A stretch of DNA of 64,000 nt. Source: Echinococcus granulosus (lineage: Eukaryota > Platyhelminthes > Cestoda > Cyclophyllidea > Taeniidae). This document shows positions 33,860 to 46,469 of this stretch, in pieces. The notes beneath the pieces were generated by a model. The model searched no databases, was not told the DNA's origin, and was given only the letters and a program-made list of their open reading frames with translations. Every line of letters starts with the position of its first letter. The first letter of the stretch is position 1. The DNA is taken from NCBI RefSeq assembly GCF_000524195.1, contig NW_020170383.1, positions 2,513,548 through 2,577,547 on the forward strand, given 5' to 3'. The position numbers and the translations under genes are program-made.

Positions 33860-35780
33860 AGAACCAGGTATCACTCAGTTGCACCACCTGACCAAACTCT
33901 CGACAAATGCTTCCGTTTTTAAGGAAGTTATGAAACCACCACTTCATATGCCGTAAAACAAACTAATGGTTCCTTGAACCGCTCGATCAGGGAAAAGTGC
34001 AGACGAAATAACACAAGTGTTCGTTTAATCAACTAAAAAGAAATGAAAATGGCAATTATTAACTTTTGCTGGTTGCATTGATTAAACTTTTTAATGGTGA
34101 TACCAAATACGTATTTACCAAAAAGTAATGTTTATTTCAAATTTGTCGTACGAAGAAGCTTCTTGAATGCATACACACTCATTGCTTAAACTTTCTTTAA
34201 AGTACTACTTTATATTAAGCTACACCCCTGCACTTTTTATTTTCAGAGGAGCAAAATTTTGAACACGTGAAAGTCATATTTAATTTCAGTAGCAAAATTG
34301 ACATTTGGTGTGATGAATGACTGATTTTTTGCTCTCAATCAATGGACCATCTTGTGGTTTGCGTAGTCAAGTCTGTAATTACGGTTACGGGAACATATTA
34401 TTTCCTTCATACTATAAATGATTTTTATTGGAATTATTAAGGCCTTTAAATGAAATTTTTGATATATGGGGAGTCATTGTTGAGTGCTTCCTTTTATAGG
34501 ATGACAATCGCGGCCTTTCACAGGAGACATAAATAGCACAAGTGTAGCTTGGCAAATGGTTCTGAACCCCTCTTATAGCAATCGAAAGTATTTAAACAGC
34601 CTTGGATCTGTAAAAAAGCATTTCATAATCAGGTCAATCTTCTCTATCTCACAGTATGCTGATTGCTTCTGTGACAGCTACTGATAACGAAATACGCAAT
34701 AATTTACATGCAATTCAGGAAATCATAAATAAAAACGCTAGCTGGTGTGCTGCAATTGAATGACATTAATAACAGCAACAACTACGTCAATGCGCCTGAT
34801 TCCAACACATCTGACCCAATGTGATGCGACATATAAGGGACCTGTGCTTGCTACGTTGCAGACTCCAACAATAAAATGCTGCCCTATTGAACGATTGCAG
34901 CTAACATTGTTAACGCGTAAGGTGAGGATGGCCGTGTTCAGCCCCAAATTTGCTACTTCGAATTGTGAGATATCCAGTTTAGCCACAGTTGGCTCTAATA
35001 ACCCAGCCCTTTGCATCCTAAATAATATGGGTCGGATAAAGCCGCATTATGATTATTGTCTTAAAAAATAAATCAGGATGAGATATGCCCTGAAACTACA
35101 TTTCAAAAATAACTCATTTTAATGACTTTATTGCTAAATAAGGAAATCAATTTATGATATCAAATGACTAACATTACTGAACATAATTCTCCTGCACGAA
35201 ACCATTTCTAGCGAAGGTAAAATAACTTTTAAGTATATTATAGTATATTATGCTGTTTTTAGCATAAATTTGTTACATTCTTATAGAAGAAGGGCTTGTT
35301 AATATAAGCAATGGCTAATATTGTAGGGCTTTGATATTCTTTTTAGTGCACATCTAGCCACACGAGCTCCTTTTTCCCGCAGTTTACCTCCGTCTTGATG
35401 CACTGTTCATTTACGCTTCATTACGGTTTCAGGAGGGGTCTAGGGACTATACTTTGTCTTCTTGTTTCAAAAAATAGGAGACCATACAGTGAGAAGTCTT
35501 ATTTGTATATAAGATATTATTATAGTTGAAGTAAAAAGCAGTCTTTAGGTGACATTTAATGATTTAAGATGTGATTTCATTTATATCAGGACCATAATTC
35601 ACAGAAAAGATCCTTGGCTTCAATGTGTGTATCTTATACCGGCATGACTTTAGTGGGAGGAAGTTTATTGAAGATGGGAAAAAAGGAGGCTTATCAGTCT
35701 AAAAATAAGGATCTACCAAAAAAGCTCATGTAATGCGTATTTGTCTAAATATACCTTTTAGGCTAGAGGCGATCAGTGGA
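33860..35780. other. AT-rich DNA, no supported gene
   Basis: A segment at 34738-35071 is open on both strands for 90-100 codons, but neither reading has splice support or a recognisable family. Confidence 0.45.
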
Positions 35781-35789
35781 CACGACTAC

Positions 35790-35952
35790 TGTGACGGAAT
35801 GGACGTCATCCTCTTCCAAGGAGGGAGTGCACTCCGAACATGGATAACCCTTATCCCGTTACCTCATTTATGCTACCGCCTATAAAGAACGCCCTCATCG
35901 ATTCAATCTGCTCGTTTCACGGGAATAAAAGCAGAACCGAATGCGATTAACA
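35790..35952 (+). repeat. Solo LTR-like sequence
   Basis: About 163 bp begins TGTGACGG and ends TTAACA, the TG...CA ends typical of LTRs. It carries a TATAAAG box at 35881-35887 and AATAAA at 35924-35929, the order expected for promoter and poly(A) signals within an LTR. It is related to 28365-28530. No internal retroelement sequence adjoins it. Clear target-site duplications were not seen, so the exact ends are tentative. Confidence 0.6.
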
Positions 35953-38900
35953 AGTAACTTCTGAATATTATTTAGTAATACTTAAAACTTAATATTATGA
36001 AATACTATTAGCCTTTCCAAAATAAGGAAAATTGAATCTTGGTTTCATAAGCAATTGACTCTTGCTTAAAAGTGTATTGCTCTCGAATATGGAATAAATT
36101 CTGTAAGTTTACCCTAAAGGATGATCAGCCGTTGAACTATTGACGTGTAAGTTCCATATACTTAAAGTTAATTTAAAACTATGCTGACCAGGAAAAGACA
36201 GTTTTCTTGATTAAACAAAAAGCACTTGATTGGTTAAACCCCATAACAATGGGCACCTTCGAGTTGATTCAAATATTTTGGACTTCAAAACACTGAAAGT
36301 AATGCAAAGCACAATGAGGTATTAGCAAACGAAATCTCGTTTGCATCAGGAATTTCAGATGGCCAAAAAAGTACATTGGAATATACGAGTTTATTTGGCA
36401 TAACATAGTGCAAAGTCTCTTGAAAATTAAATTTGAGCTATTAAATGGCAGATTAAATAACTTCATGCGAATGAAATGTAAACCTCAAGAGACAATGCAG
36501 ACATCGGTGTTGCGGACAAGAAAGCCGGAATACTTTAATCTCAGGGTGAATGAATGGACATGAGATAACTTAGGTAAGGGACTGCAATAAATCTTTGAAA
36601 CTGCACAAGATTAATTCATTCAAGTTATCACAAAAGAGCTATCACATTGTGCCCTTAATTGGGAAAACATCCTATTACATTTATTTAGTCAAACATATTT
36701 GGAACATCGATGACGCATTGGAGTACAAAAAGGGCTCACAAATCGAACAGATGTGGCAGAAATCTACACTTCAGAGAACTATCAAAACTGTTCAATGAAC
36801 GAAAGCATAAGCTAGGAAAAAAACTGTTCACGGGGGAAAATGAATAAAGGATGTTGTGGCCATACAGTCATTTGTAAATGTGATGGATAAAGGCAAGGTA
36901 CATTTCAATTATTTATTTGAATCTTGAGTAACAGGAGACTTCCCTTTTCAAACATTAGCTTAGATCAAATCGCAGTAATGCTTTTAGAACTCCAAACGAA
37001 AGAAAATTTTGAAGTGGTGGCCCAAAAAACTGATAACAGAATAACACTGAATAGTGGAATGGTAGAGACAATTTTCTCAATAGCGCAATCGAATCACCTT
37101 TCGTAATCAAATTTTATGGGCTGGGAAAAATTTCTTCATGAACCGACTTGCAAAAAGAAACTACTCATTTGGCAATTTTTGATGCAGTCAAACATTCGCA
37201 ATCGTATTGCACCATCAAATTTAACCAGAGCTTAAAATGATTACCTTTGACTATTTCCCACATAGTCAAACCATTTCTTGTGACGATTTCAACTTGCCAT
37301 TTTCAAATGCATTGAAGATATTTCAAGTTCTAAATTGGACTCGAGATCTCCAAAATACGACTAGAAGTAAATTAAGCCACTATTTCGAATCCAATTACTC
37401 TATGTAGCTTGAACAGATTAAGAAAACGGTGAAAGTTATTTTTCGGTAAATGTAGAGAAATCATTTTAGAATCTTAAAAGTAGGCGTTGAAATTTTTAAT
37501 TTGGGCTTTAAATCAGAACATTATTATATTATTTACTTTGATAGATGATTTCTTTAAGGAAGAAGACCTAGTTTTAGACATAATTTGCTGGCAAGAATAA
37601 ATATAATTATACCTTTTGCTTCTTATTTTATCGTTGCCTGGTACATAAGACTTCGAACTTTAAAATTTAGTCGCTGATTACAGTTTCGAAAAGCTTCTTA
37701 GAATTCTCGAAAAGACCACGCGGACCATGACTATCACAAATGTTACCAAAATATCTGCTTTTGGAAGTAGCTAGAAGCTTGACACTGCCTCAGTGTTCAA
37801 ATCATTGTTTCAAGCTTATTGGAACCTTAATTATGACCCAAGGCAATTCAAGCGTCAGTGACTCATTAGAAGTTTCGCAGATAACACACATTTAAATCTC
37901 CTTATAGAAACGTTTACTAATTTAAAACAGATAGTAAAATAACGTTTAATTATCCAAAACGTGACAAATTATTTAAATTGGAGGCCAACTTCAATCAAAG
38001 CTAATGGCTTGTTCCATAAGTGGTTTCCTCCCTTTTCCGCTTCCCGCCAAGTCGCACATTTGAAAAAGTTGACTCGATTACAGCCATATAGACTTGTCAA
38101 CGAGGTAACTCCTCATGTGATTCAGAGTATCATTATGCTAATTAAGGATCAACCAAGACATGCATACCAACAACAATTCCACTTTTCTAGTAGCCTTGTT
38201 CTTTTTTATCACATACAAAAAAGAGATTGAAAAGATCGACTTAAGAAAATAAGTCTAATATGTGTCGCGGGAGTAGGGAGAAATTGCTGTAAGAATAGCT
38301 AAAGTCAAAATGGGTAATTATTTTTAGGGGAATTTAAATTTGCAAAAAACATGACATGGTGCTAATTACAATTTAGCTATTTGGAAGACTTCCAAGTGTC
38401 CCAATAGGTTCAGCGTTTCTCCCTTCCACTTCTGCTTTCATACTCAAAAGTGAGGCGCGTGATTAAAGGAGAATATTTTTTTAGAAGCATTGTAAACGTT
38501 TACAGATAATCAAGCTTAGCAAGTACCGAGATCATTTCCCCCTCAGGGGATAACAGCGTCCGCTCAGTCATGAGGTTGGCGTATCCTAAGCGCTTCTGCC
38601 TTTAAAGGCACATTCAAACAAACGCATATTACAGGATTGAGCATAATCCGTAGAGTCGCAATATGGTGTATTATAATAAATATTATGGAATTAATTAATC
38701 AAAACTAGGATGACTGACATCATCCTCTCTTGCCTATTGACTCAACGAAACAAGTAAATTTAAGGACATGGAATTCCTAAATTTATAATGTGCTTAAGGG
38801 GTAATTAGTATTACTTTATCAGTTCCTTAGTGGCTTGCAGTAATGTTCAATATTTGAAACTCGAAAATTTGAGACCATATAATTTTTAAGGATTCAATTC

Positions 38901-39524
38901 AAAAAATGTCGATCAGGTAAGTTAAGAGTGATTCGGTTGCAAAAATTGTCATGCAATTCCTTTGCAGAAGAAGACAGCAAAACCCCCAATTTGGGCAACC
39001 AAATTAACCATTTGCAAAACTATCAATGGTCAGTATGCACTGATTAACCTAGTACTTCTCAATCGCTTAACAGTTTGGAAAAAGTTCAGCAATTTGTTGA
39101 TAACATTGTGAGCAACTTATATTAACGTTCTGTTCATTGAATACCAGAAAAATCAGGCAACACAAGAAAGAAAAGTTCAACCAAACCATAAAACGAAAGG
39201 CAGTGGTTAGCCAAAAAGTAGAAATTAGTTAACACGGACCTTCTAAATATTTGGGTTAGAGCTTAGCTAAATCCTTTTAAAACGCATGCTCTTCTTCGAA
39301 CCTAAAAAAAATTTACCGAACAACCCAATCAAAGAACGCAACAATTTGAGAGAAATACAAAGAACCCCAGAGCTGCAGGTCGAAAAGATTTTTTAATCAC
39401 ATGAAACGTGTTTTAGTTTCGTCTATCATGGCAATTGATGCCACCCAGTTGGCCAGTTCGACCGCCTTCATCACAAACACTTCCCCTCCTCCTTTTGTTT
39501 CCACAAGATGGTAACGATGGTCCT

Positions 39525-39556
39525 CCACTCTCCATGCTCGACTAGCATGGAGGTGG
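39525..39556. repeat. Perfect hairpin with bulge
   Basis: CCAC-t-CTCCATGCT, loop CGACT, then AGCATGGAG-GTGG. That is 13 base pairs with one bulged T and a 5-base loop. It is too short for a microRNA precursor as it stands; function unknown. Confidence 0.6.
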
Positions 39557-42500
39557 CACATCAGTCAGTGCAACAAGTCAAAACGAAAGTTGAAATTAAT
39601 GTCACCAACACGAGCATGTCTAATACATTTAGAAATCCACCAAATTTATATTACACCCTTTGTGAAAGCAAAAAACGCTGACAGCAAATTCTCTACAGAA
39701 TACATATCTTAAGAACACTTTTAAACAAGCTGAACTAACAGGAAAAAGGTTTAGAACTTCTCTTTACGAGGTTAAAAAACACCAAAACCTGCTATTTATG
39801 TCCATTGGGGATTATACGGTTTCAGTACATGAAATTTGGGTAGTATAAGTGAAAAATTGACAATTGTTGAGTGGCTGCACGTTTTCAGGATGTTTAAAAT
39901 GACTGCCTTAGCCTTATACTCGGAAAAAATGTCAATGAAATGACTGTGAATCATATGCACGATCAAAGGAAAATTAGATAAAAAGAGGGAGGATTTAATT
40001 TCTAAGTACGTTTGATTATTGGCTACAATAAAGTTTGATGAAGACAACAGTAAGCAATGTCCCACGTGATCGCATTAAAAATTTTAAATTCAGAAAATAC
40101 ATTTTCGTTTAAATAAACCCAGCACCAACCGTTTAAAATTGCTTGAAGAAAGAAGAAGCGGCCCAAATCCAAATAGCAAAAGTAGAATTAAGGGGCATTT
40201 CACATTTTAATTCACCAACCCCATTGTTGTTTATCAAGCATGAAATTTTAATTGGATTTCAAGGCTATTTTATTGTTACCACCTCATTGAAAGTAGATTA
40301 GTGGTAGAGGCATGAAAAGCGCCCCCATTGAATGACCGAAACTAAGTTCATTCGATAAAAACCGTATCATTTAAGTGGTTGTTATTATTTATAGTTTTAA
40401 ACTTGGTTAGCAATTCATTTATTTACTTTAGGTCTTCAATAGCGATTGCTACCATAAAAAATAGAATTCTCGTTAAATTTTTTGGGTTAGCAAGCCCGAA
40501 AAATTCAAGCTTAACTACGCTTGATGGGTTTCATTCACAATCAAATGGTCAAATATTTGATTGAGAAATAGCAACGCAGAAAATCGACATCTAAATCAGA
40601 TTTTGATATTGTTTTGTTTAAAAGCTCTTCAATCTTTATGTAAAAATAGTTGGTGGCTTTTCCACATCCAGTGACTATTTACGACAATCTCGAACAATAA
40701 GCATTATAAAACCAGACCAAAACTAGCAAAAGAGGGAAACATAATCCCTTTAAAATGTTCTAAATTAAAGAGAATTGCCGAATTGAAAACATTTCCTGAG
40801 TTTATTATTCAAATTTGTCTTTTTCAGTCCCCCAAAAACCTTTGGATTAGTGCAAAAAGCATAATCGAATAATTACTTCATAAAATCCTTACATTACACC
40901 CTTCTTTTATTGGCCCACAAAACCCAGATCACCAAGAAAACTGATCTTTATCATTGAAAATGAAAAAATGGAGGCAGTTAGACATTGTCACTTCTGATAT
41001 CATAATTTTTTATAAAATGACTCCGAAAGAACAGGACAGCTGGTTGATACATTAAATGGATTGTATATGCAGTAGGAAATCCACGAAGACTACAAATCAG
41101 TGAATTTTTTGCGAAATCCGAATTGTTTTAGGATGCTCTTATGCTTTTACTTTGTGTTTTTTGATATCGGTTTCGTTGAGCATGAAATACAGAGAATAGT
41201 GCTGGAACGCAAAATATTTTTTTTGATTGAATAGGGTATGAATTAAATTAAATATAATTGGTAGTGAAGTGTTCGGCTGGGGATTTTGATTTGAACATTT
41301 AAAAATTAATCACCATAATGCACTACGCGTTTGATTATAATCATTCCCATTGAATGGATAACAAAAGCGAAAAAATTTTGTGGTGGAAACTGCGACATTC
41401 GAACAAGATATACTCATCTGACAGTTGGGTGATTTTAATTTGAACCAAGTTGCCTTTGAATGCTTTATTGATTTTTTAAAACTTTCCTTACCATTAAACG
41501 TCTTTACTTAAATAGGTGTATTATTGTCGTATTTGCTCCATTTTGAACAAATTATTGTGCATTCAGATCTGCCAAACCTAAAAAAGGCCCAATAAAAGAT
41601 AAAAGCTTGAGAAGACGGAGCTTTCCTTAATTGCATTATTACTAGTATCCTCAGAAATTGCCTCATGGAAATACAAAATGCAAACTCAATACTATCAGAC
41701 AAAAGGAAATTTTAAATATCACAAACATATAGGACTTTATTAGACGGTGGCCCTGCTGAAAAAGTTTGCCTGTAAGCCAAGACATGGGATAAAGAAATGA
41801 AGAAATAGACAATGTATGAATTTCTTAGCTATTATAAAATTTTGAATAAACTGCAGACTTATTAACCCATCAACCTACAAAGGAGTCGGTGTGCGTGACA
41901 CATTTTAATGTAATTGACGGAAAAAGTAGCTTCATATCAGTCTCAACTGTTTACCAAGTCTGTTAAAACAACAACACCTCACCAAAGGTTTCGCACTGGG
42001 CTACATTTGAAAATCATTTTGCATCGTTTAATTAAACTTAAATGGAATTAAAATAAGTGAAACATTTTCGTTAATAACGTTAAAACAATGCATAACTCAG
42101 CTTGAAAACTCATTCAGCAAACCGTTTGAATGTTCTGAGACAAGTAATGTGATTCCTTTATTGAGCACGTGCTTCCTGGCTGGAAGAGTCAGTTTTCAAA
42201 ATCTAAGACTTATCGTAACATGAGTATTTTATGTTTACCTATATGATCATTGAAAATTCTCCGTTAATAAGCGAGACGAGCACGTGATAACTAGTAAAAC
42301 CACTAGAGTCCGCATACTATTTGAGATTTTTATACGAAAATAACCATTGTCTACTATATCATATAGGTGTAATAGCTTGATTGTTAACCTCTTCTTTTGG
42401 GTTACGCGAAAAATAAATGGCATGGCTTTCAGTTCATGGAAGTGGCCCCTTAGCCTTCCTATGCGTCATTTATACATATTCTGCCTTCCAGAGAAGTCTT

Positions 42501-45147
42501 GGGGCACATAAATTAGCAAATATTTCATTATGCCTTTCTTCATTATTTTTTAAACACCGACATTATCAGACAAAATTATTATTCGTCGACAGCCAGCAAG
42601 ATAAGAATACTAGAGTTGAGCAAAGAAAGTTTGGCTTTAGAAGTAGTTTATACTCAACCAGGAAAATTTTTGAAAATTATGTTAAGAATGAGCAAAAGTA
42701 ATACAGGAATATCATGGCTGCGATATACTTCCGGATAAGAAGCGTTTTATACTTTTGACCACCAAAAGATTATTCCAAAACCAACAAATCTACTTCGCTA
42801 TATTTAGTAACATTTTGCTCCATGGTTTGTATTTTGAACCATAGGTTAAACATTTACGCTAGACGTCTTTGCCCATTGTTAAGACTTGTATTTCCCTTTA
42901 AATCTAGGACTCGTTTGTCGCAACAGCTGCATGGTATTCAAAATTACACCTGAGTAAATATTAGGGCTTTAGCTCTTCTTGGCATTTTTTTTAATTTGAT
43001 AATTGTCTTAATGAACGCATGTTTCAACTGTCCTATTTAAAGATAGAACACTGATTATTTCCTAAAAAATTTGTGCCGCTAAAGTGTTATAGAGTGAATA
43101 TTAATATATGAGGACAAGTTTGGCATCATTGCATTAAATTTGCCTTTAATAAACTGTATTTTTGACTTTCTACATGAGAAAAGGTAGCAAATATTGAGTT
43201 GGAAGGAGGAAGGGGGAATACTTAGCCTTTTTCCAACTCGCGTAGGGCGGATATAGGATCTAAATGTAAAAATCTTACAATTTGTAGCATAACTGCATTT
43301 GCTAAAACATCAGAATAAGCATTTTGCGCGGCAAACACATTGAACTGTTCATTGAAATAAGTGAATGAACTTTTGTCTGAGGCTCTTTTTCATGCAGTCG
43401 TAATCAGTTGCTTTGTGACCAATGAATTGGCTTTTACTCTTCGTCGGCGTAATCCTAAGCTTGTACAAAAATGGTCCATAGTTTACAAACTTGTCCCAAA
43501 TGACTGGTTTAAAGGTCACTGTAAATCCGCATGAGGGGTAAAAATGACTTTCAAAGGACATTTTTGCCTTTGCTTTGTCGTTGATTTGTGCAAAAACGAT
43601 GCTTCAGCTTACCCAAAGTCAAATCTGCTGGTCTTAGTCGGACAACATTTTTCCAGATTTTGGTCCATAGTGAGTCTGTTTATTGAGGAGGCGAAATAAA
43701 GAGAAAAACATTCCAGAATTGAGGATGAAATAATTTGTTTTCGAAATCGTGAATTAATACACGCATTCTACAGCGTGAGCAAACGCTAAAATGTTGAAAT
43801 ACCATGACGAAAATGCTTAGTCTGGTTTACTATACGGTGCATAACAAGAATCTGTCAGCTACAGAAAAACTAAGATTACCATGCCTCTTTTCAAGGCGCT
43901 TTCAAAAATTAGGCCAATGACTTAAAATGATTCCCATAAAATTTTGCATTCATTGAAGTGGATAAGTTATACGTTTCACTTAAAAAGTCGGGCCTTTTTA
44001 ACAAAATAAAAATGTAATTAATTGTCCTAAACACGTGCCCAAACATTTTGATCTGGTTCAAGACAGCTTTGCGTGAGAAGGGCATGCCCTAATAGAGTTT
44101 AACCCTTACAAAAGCTGCCCTTTTATTATACCAGAACATTGCGATGTTTGCACTATGAGACCTGCGTATCCGCACAATCCACTATTTCATCATTTACTGC
44201 GTCAGCACTTCAAAACCAAATATATCTCAATAATGTACGGTGATTCTGGTTGCGCTTTAGGGGAAAAAAATTAAATGATAAATTGCTCAAAACCTTCCAA
44301 AGGTGGGCATCACAAGTGAGAAAAGAATCAGGAAATGGGTTCAGTAGTGAAAACTTACATCACTTTGACTGAATCTAGGTTGTCCTCCTCAATAAATTTA
44401 GGTATCAAGAGAAAACATTTTTTAAATGCAGAATTTCCTTAACCAATATTTTTTTAAAGTAAGACAGGAACGCTAGACACAAATTATGATACCGCTGGAG
44501 ACTAGTTTAGGTTAATTGGGGTTCAGAGTGATGACAATAACAAAGTCATGCATTATAAACCTGATCAGTCAAGTTCCTATTTTGGACACAAAACAAGATG
44601 TTGTGGAAATCTATATGATGTATTGGACCACTAAACGCCCAAACTAAAATTTCAGTTTAACAACTGGGATCCCTGTCACAGTCTTTTAAGGAAATCCTTG
44701 CTACAAAATGTAACATAGAACTTGCGGGGTAGTAGACATTGACATTCCGCAGATAGGGTATCAAGTGATGACTTTCGGCCAATACTCTAGTTTACCTTTA
44801 TTTTTAGCATTATTACTACCTTAAAAAAGAATCATTTGTCGGGATGAAGTCTATAAGTTTGACGTTTTAGTCACGAAAACTGCTACAGTACTGACAGCTC
44901 AAACTGTTAGCCAGGTGTCCAAACGTGAAGAGTATCGGTGACTTGTGCATAACACATAACATTTGTACACTTGAGTTTTGCTAACAAAGAGTTCAAGCAT
45001 GCGAGTTGAGGAGAAAAAAGTGGATAATGATGAGCTGAAAAGTGGAGAAGTAAAGAGCGAATCATAGTAAACACTTGTGGATTCGCAGACACAAATTGAA
45101 AATAAACTAGAAACACATAAAGCCAATCCTTTACGCCACGCCACATC

Positions 45148-45202
45148 CACACTCTCCACTACAGTCCCAGGCAGTTTGGTTAGTTGAGAGTGGAGAGTGG
45201 GG
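45148..45202. repeat. Short inverted repeat
   Basis: The left arm CCACACTCTCCACT pairs with the right arm AGTGGAGAGTGGGG at 11 or more positions, across a loop of about 25 bases. Confidence 0.5.
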
Positions 45203-46017
45203 GACCACTACAACCAATTGGTAGACGTAAGGGAGACGAAGAGGGTGTTTGGGACGAAAGCATCCGAACTGACCAACAGAAATACGCCAATCACTGCGCC
45301 GGATGAAACTGGATTGCGCGCACGTGCGTAAAATAGCTACTTACACTACAAGCCTGGTTGCTTTGCCCCTGTCACCATCATCAGTTGCTTCCTTTGCCAG
45401 ATAATTTCTTCAAAACTATGCAAGGAGTTTGGTAAAGCTTAACAAACAGTAAATTATGCAACTCATCACTTCCTTACCCTCAGTAAACCCTTAAGAATTC
45501 TTCACTGCCGACTGAATATATGTGCTAGCAAGGTAGAACCGATAAAGTATGTAGGCTTTTTTAATTAATTCTACCATTCATTTAAAACTGAATAAACAAT
45601 TGTTTATATATATATTCCAAATTGGGTTAATAAGTCGTAAATTTTATGTATCAACAGTCAAAACCATGTTATACTGATGTTATTTTAAATAAACAAACAT
45701 CTTAAAGCTAGAATGTGGTTTGATGCAATGTGATAGATGGTGGAAAACCAAGTAACAACAGTTTTATAGGTCAAAACTAGTTATAATAGTAAGATAAAAC
45801 TCAATGAGAAATAACGCAATGGAAGGGAACAAGAATGAACTTTAGGCATTAAATTCATTGTTCTCACTAAGTTTTTAGTGCCCAGATCAGGGATGCGGTC
45901 AAATATTTTTCGTGATAATCAAAAGTATATATACCCGTTTCCCATAAATTTAAGTTGATAATAGAATTAGGCTGTGCTATAGCTAAACATCCTGTCATTG
46001 CCAGCAGATGCAGTTTG

Positions 46018-46085
46018 GCGTTTTGAGACTCCTCAGAGGACAGAAGAAGACATGAAACTAGGGCAGAATATGTACGTATTTGACC
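46018..46085 (+). repeat. Dispersed repeat copy 1 at the third gap
   Basis: It matches copy 2 (46283-46350) and 29140-29200: GAGACTCCTCAGAGGACAG, AGAAGACATGAAACTAGGGC, AGAATATGTACGTATTT. The alignment with copy 2 seems to extend about 40 bp further left (CAGCAG context). It is cut by the gap. Confidence 0.6.
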
Positions 46086-46185
46086 NNNNNNNNNNNNNNN
46101 NNNNNNNNNNNNNNNNNNNNNNNNNNNNNNNNNNNNNNNNNNNNNNNNNNNNNNNNNNNNNNNNNNNNNNNNNNNNNNNNNNNNN
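46086..46185. other. Assembly gap (100 N)
   Basis: A standard-size gap lying between two copies of the same repeat, which probably caused the assembly break. Confidence 0.95.
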
Positions 46186-46282
46186 AACGTCATTAATTCC
46201 CCCATCCGTAGCATATGTATTTATTTCATCCCGCTAAAGCTTATCACCCAGCAGTAGAAATCAGGATAGGCCCTATAAGATC

Positions 46283-46350
46283 GGGTTTCGCCTCGAGACT
46301 TCTCTGAAGGAGAAAGAAGACGTAACACTTGGGTAGAATGTGTATTTTTA
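46283..46350 (+). repeat. Dispersed repeat copy 2 at the third gap
   Basis: The core CGAGACTTCTCTGAAGGAG, AAAGAAGACGTAACACTTGG, GTAGAATGTGTATTTT is the same family as 46018-46085 and 29140-29200, same orientation. Confidence 0.6.
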
Positions 46351-46359
46351 AATTACAGT

Positions 46360-46462
46360 AGGGCTTGGGGCTACTGGCATGGCCCAGGGGCCAGCTTACC
46401 CGACGAAGGGTCAACGGCGGAGACCCAAAGCGACGCCTTACCACACCCGAGAGTTAAATGAC
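46360..46462 (+). repeat. Dispersed repeat copy (relative of 26284-26384)
   Basis: GC-rich for the region. It aligns over about 100 bp with 26284-26384 and directly follows the repeat at 46283-46350, so the two may be parts of one longer element. Confidence 0.5.
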
Positions 46463-46469
46463 CAAAGCA

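Larger units (their letters stand above)
35960..46015. other. 10-kb AT-rich region, no gene seen
   Basis: Frequent stops on both strands, poly-A/T runs and no exon with good splice sites. Small structures inside are the hairpin at 39525-39556 and an inverted repeat near 45148-45202. The slightly GC-richer patches (38525-38600, 39410-39560, 45120-45410) hold no recognisable gene. Confidence 0.55.

Noticed and set aside
34738..35071. Overlapping frames of about 90-100 codons on both strands
   Set aside because: I considered a decayed retroelement protease on the - strand, but the Asp-Thr-Gly region is absent and similarity is too vague to call.
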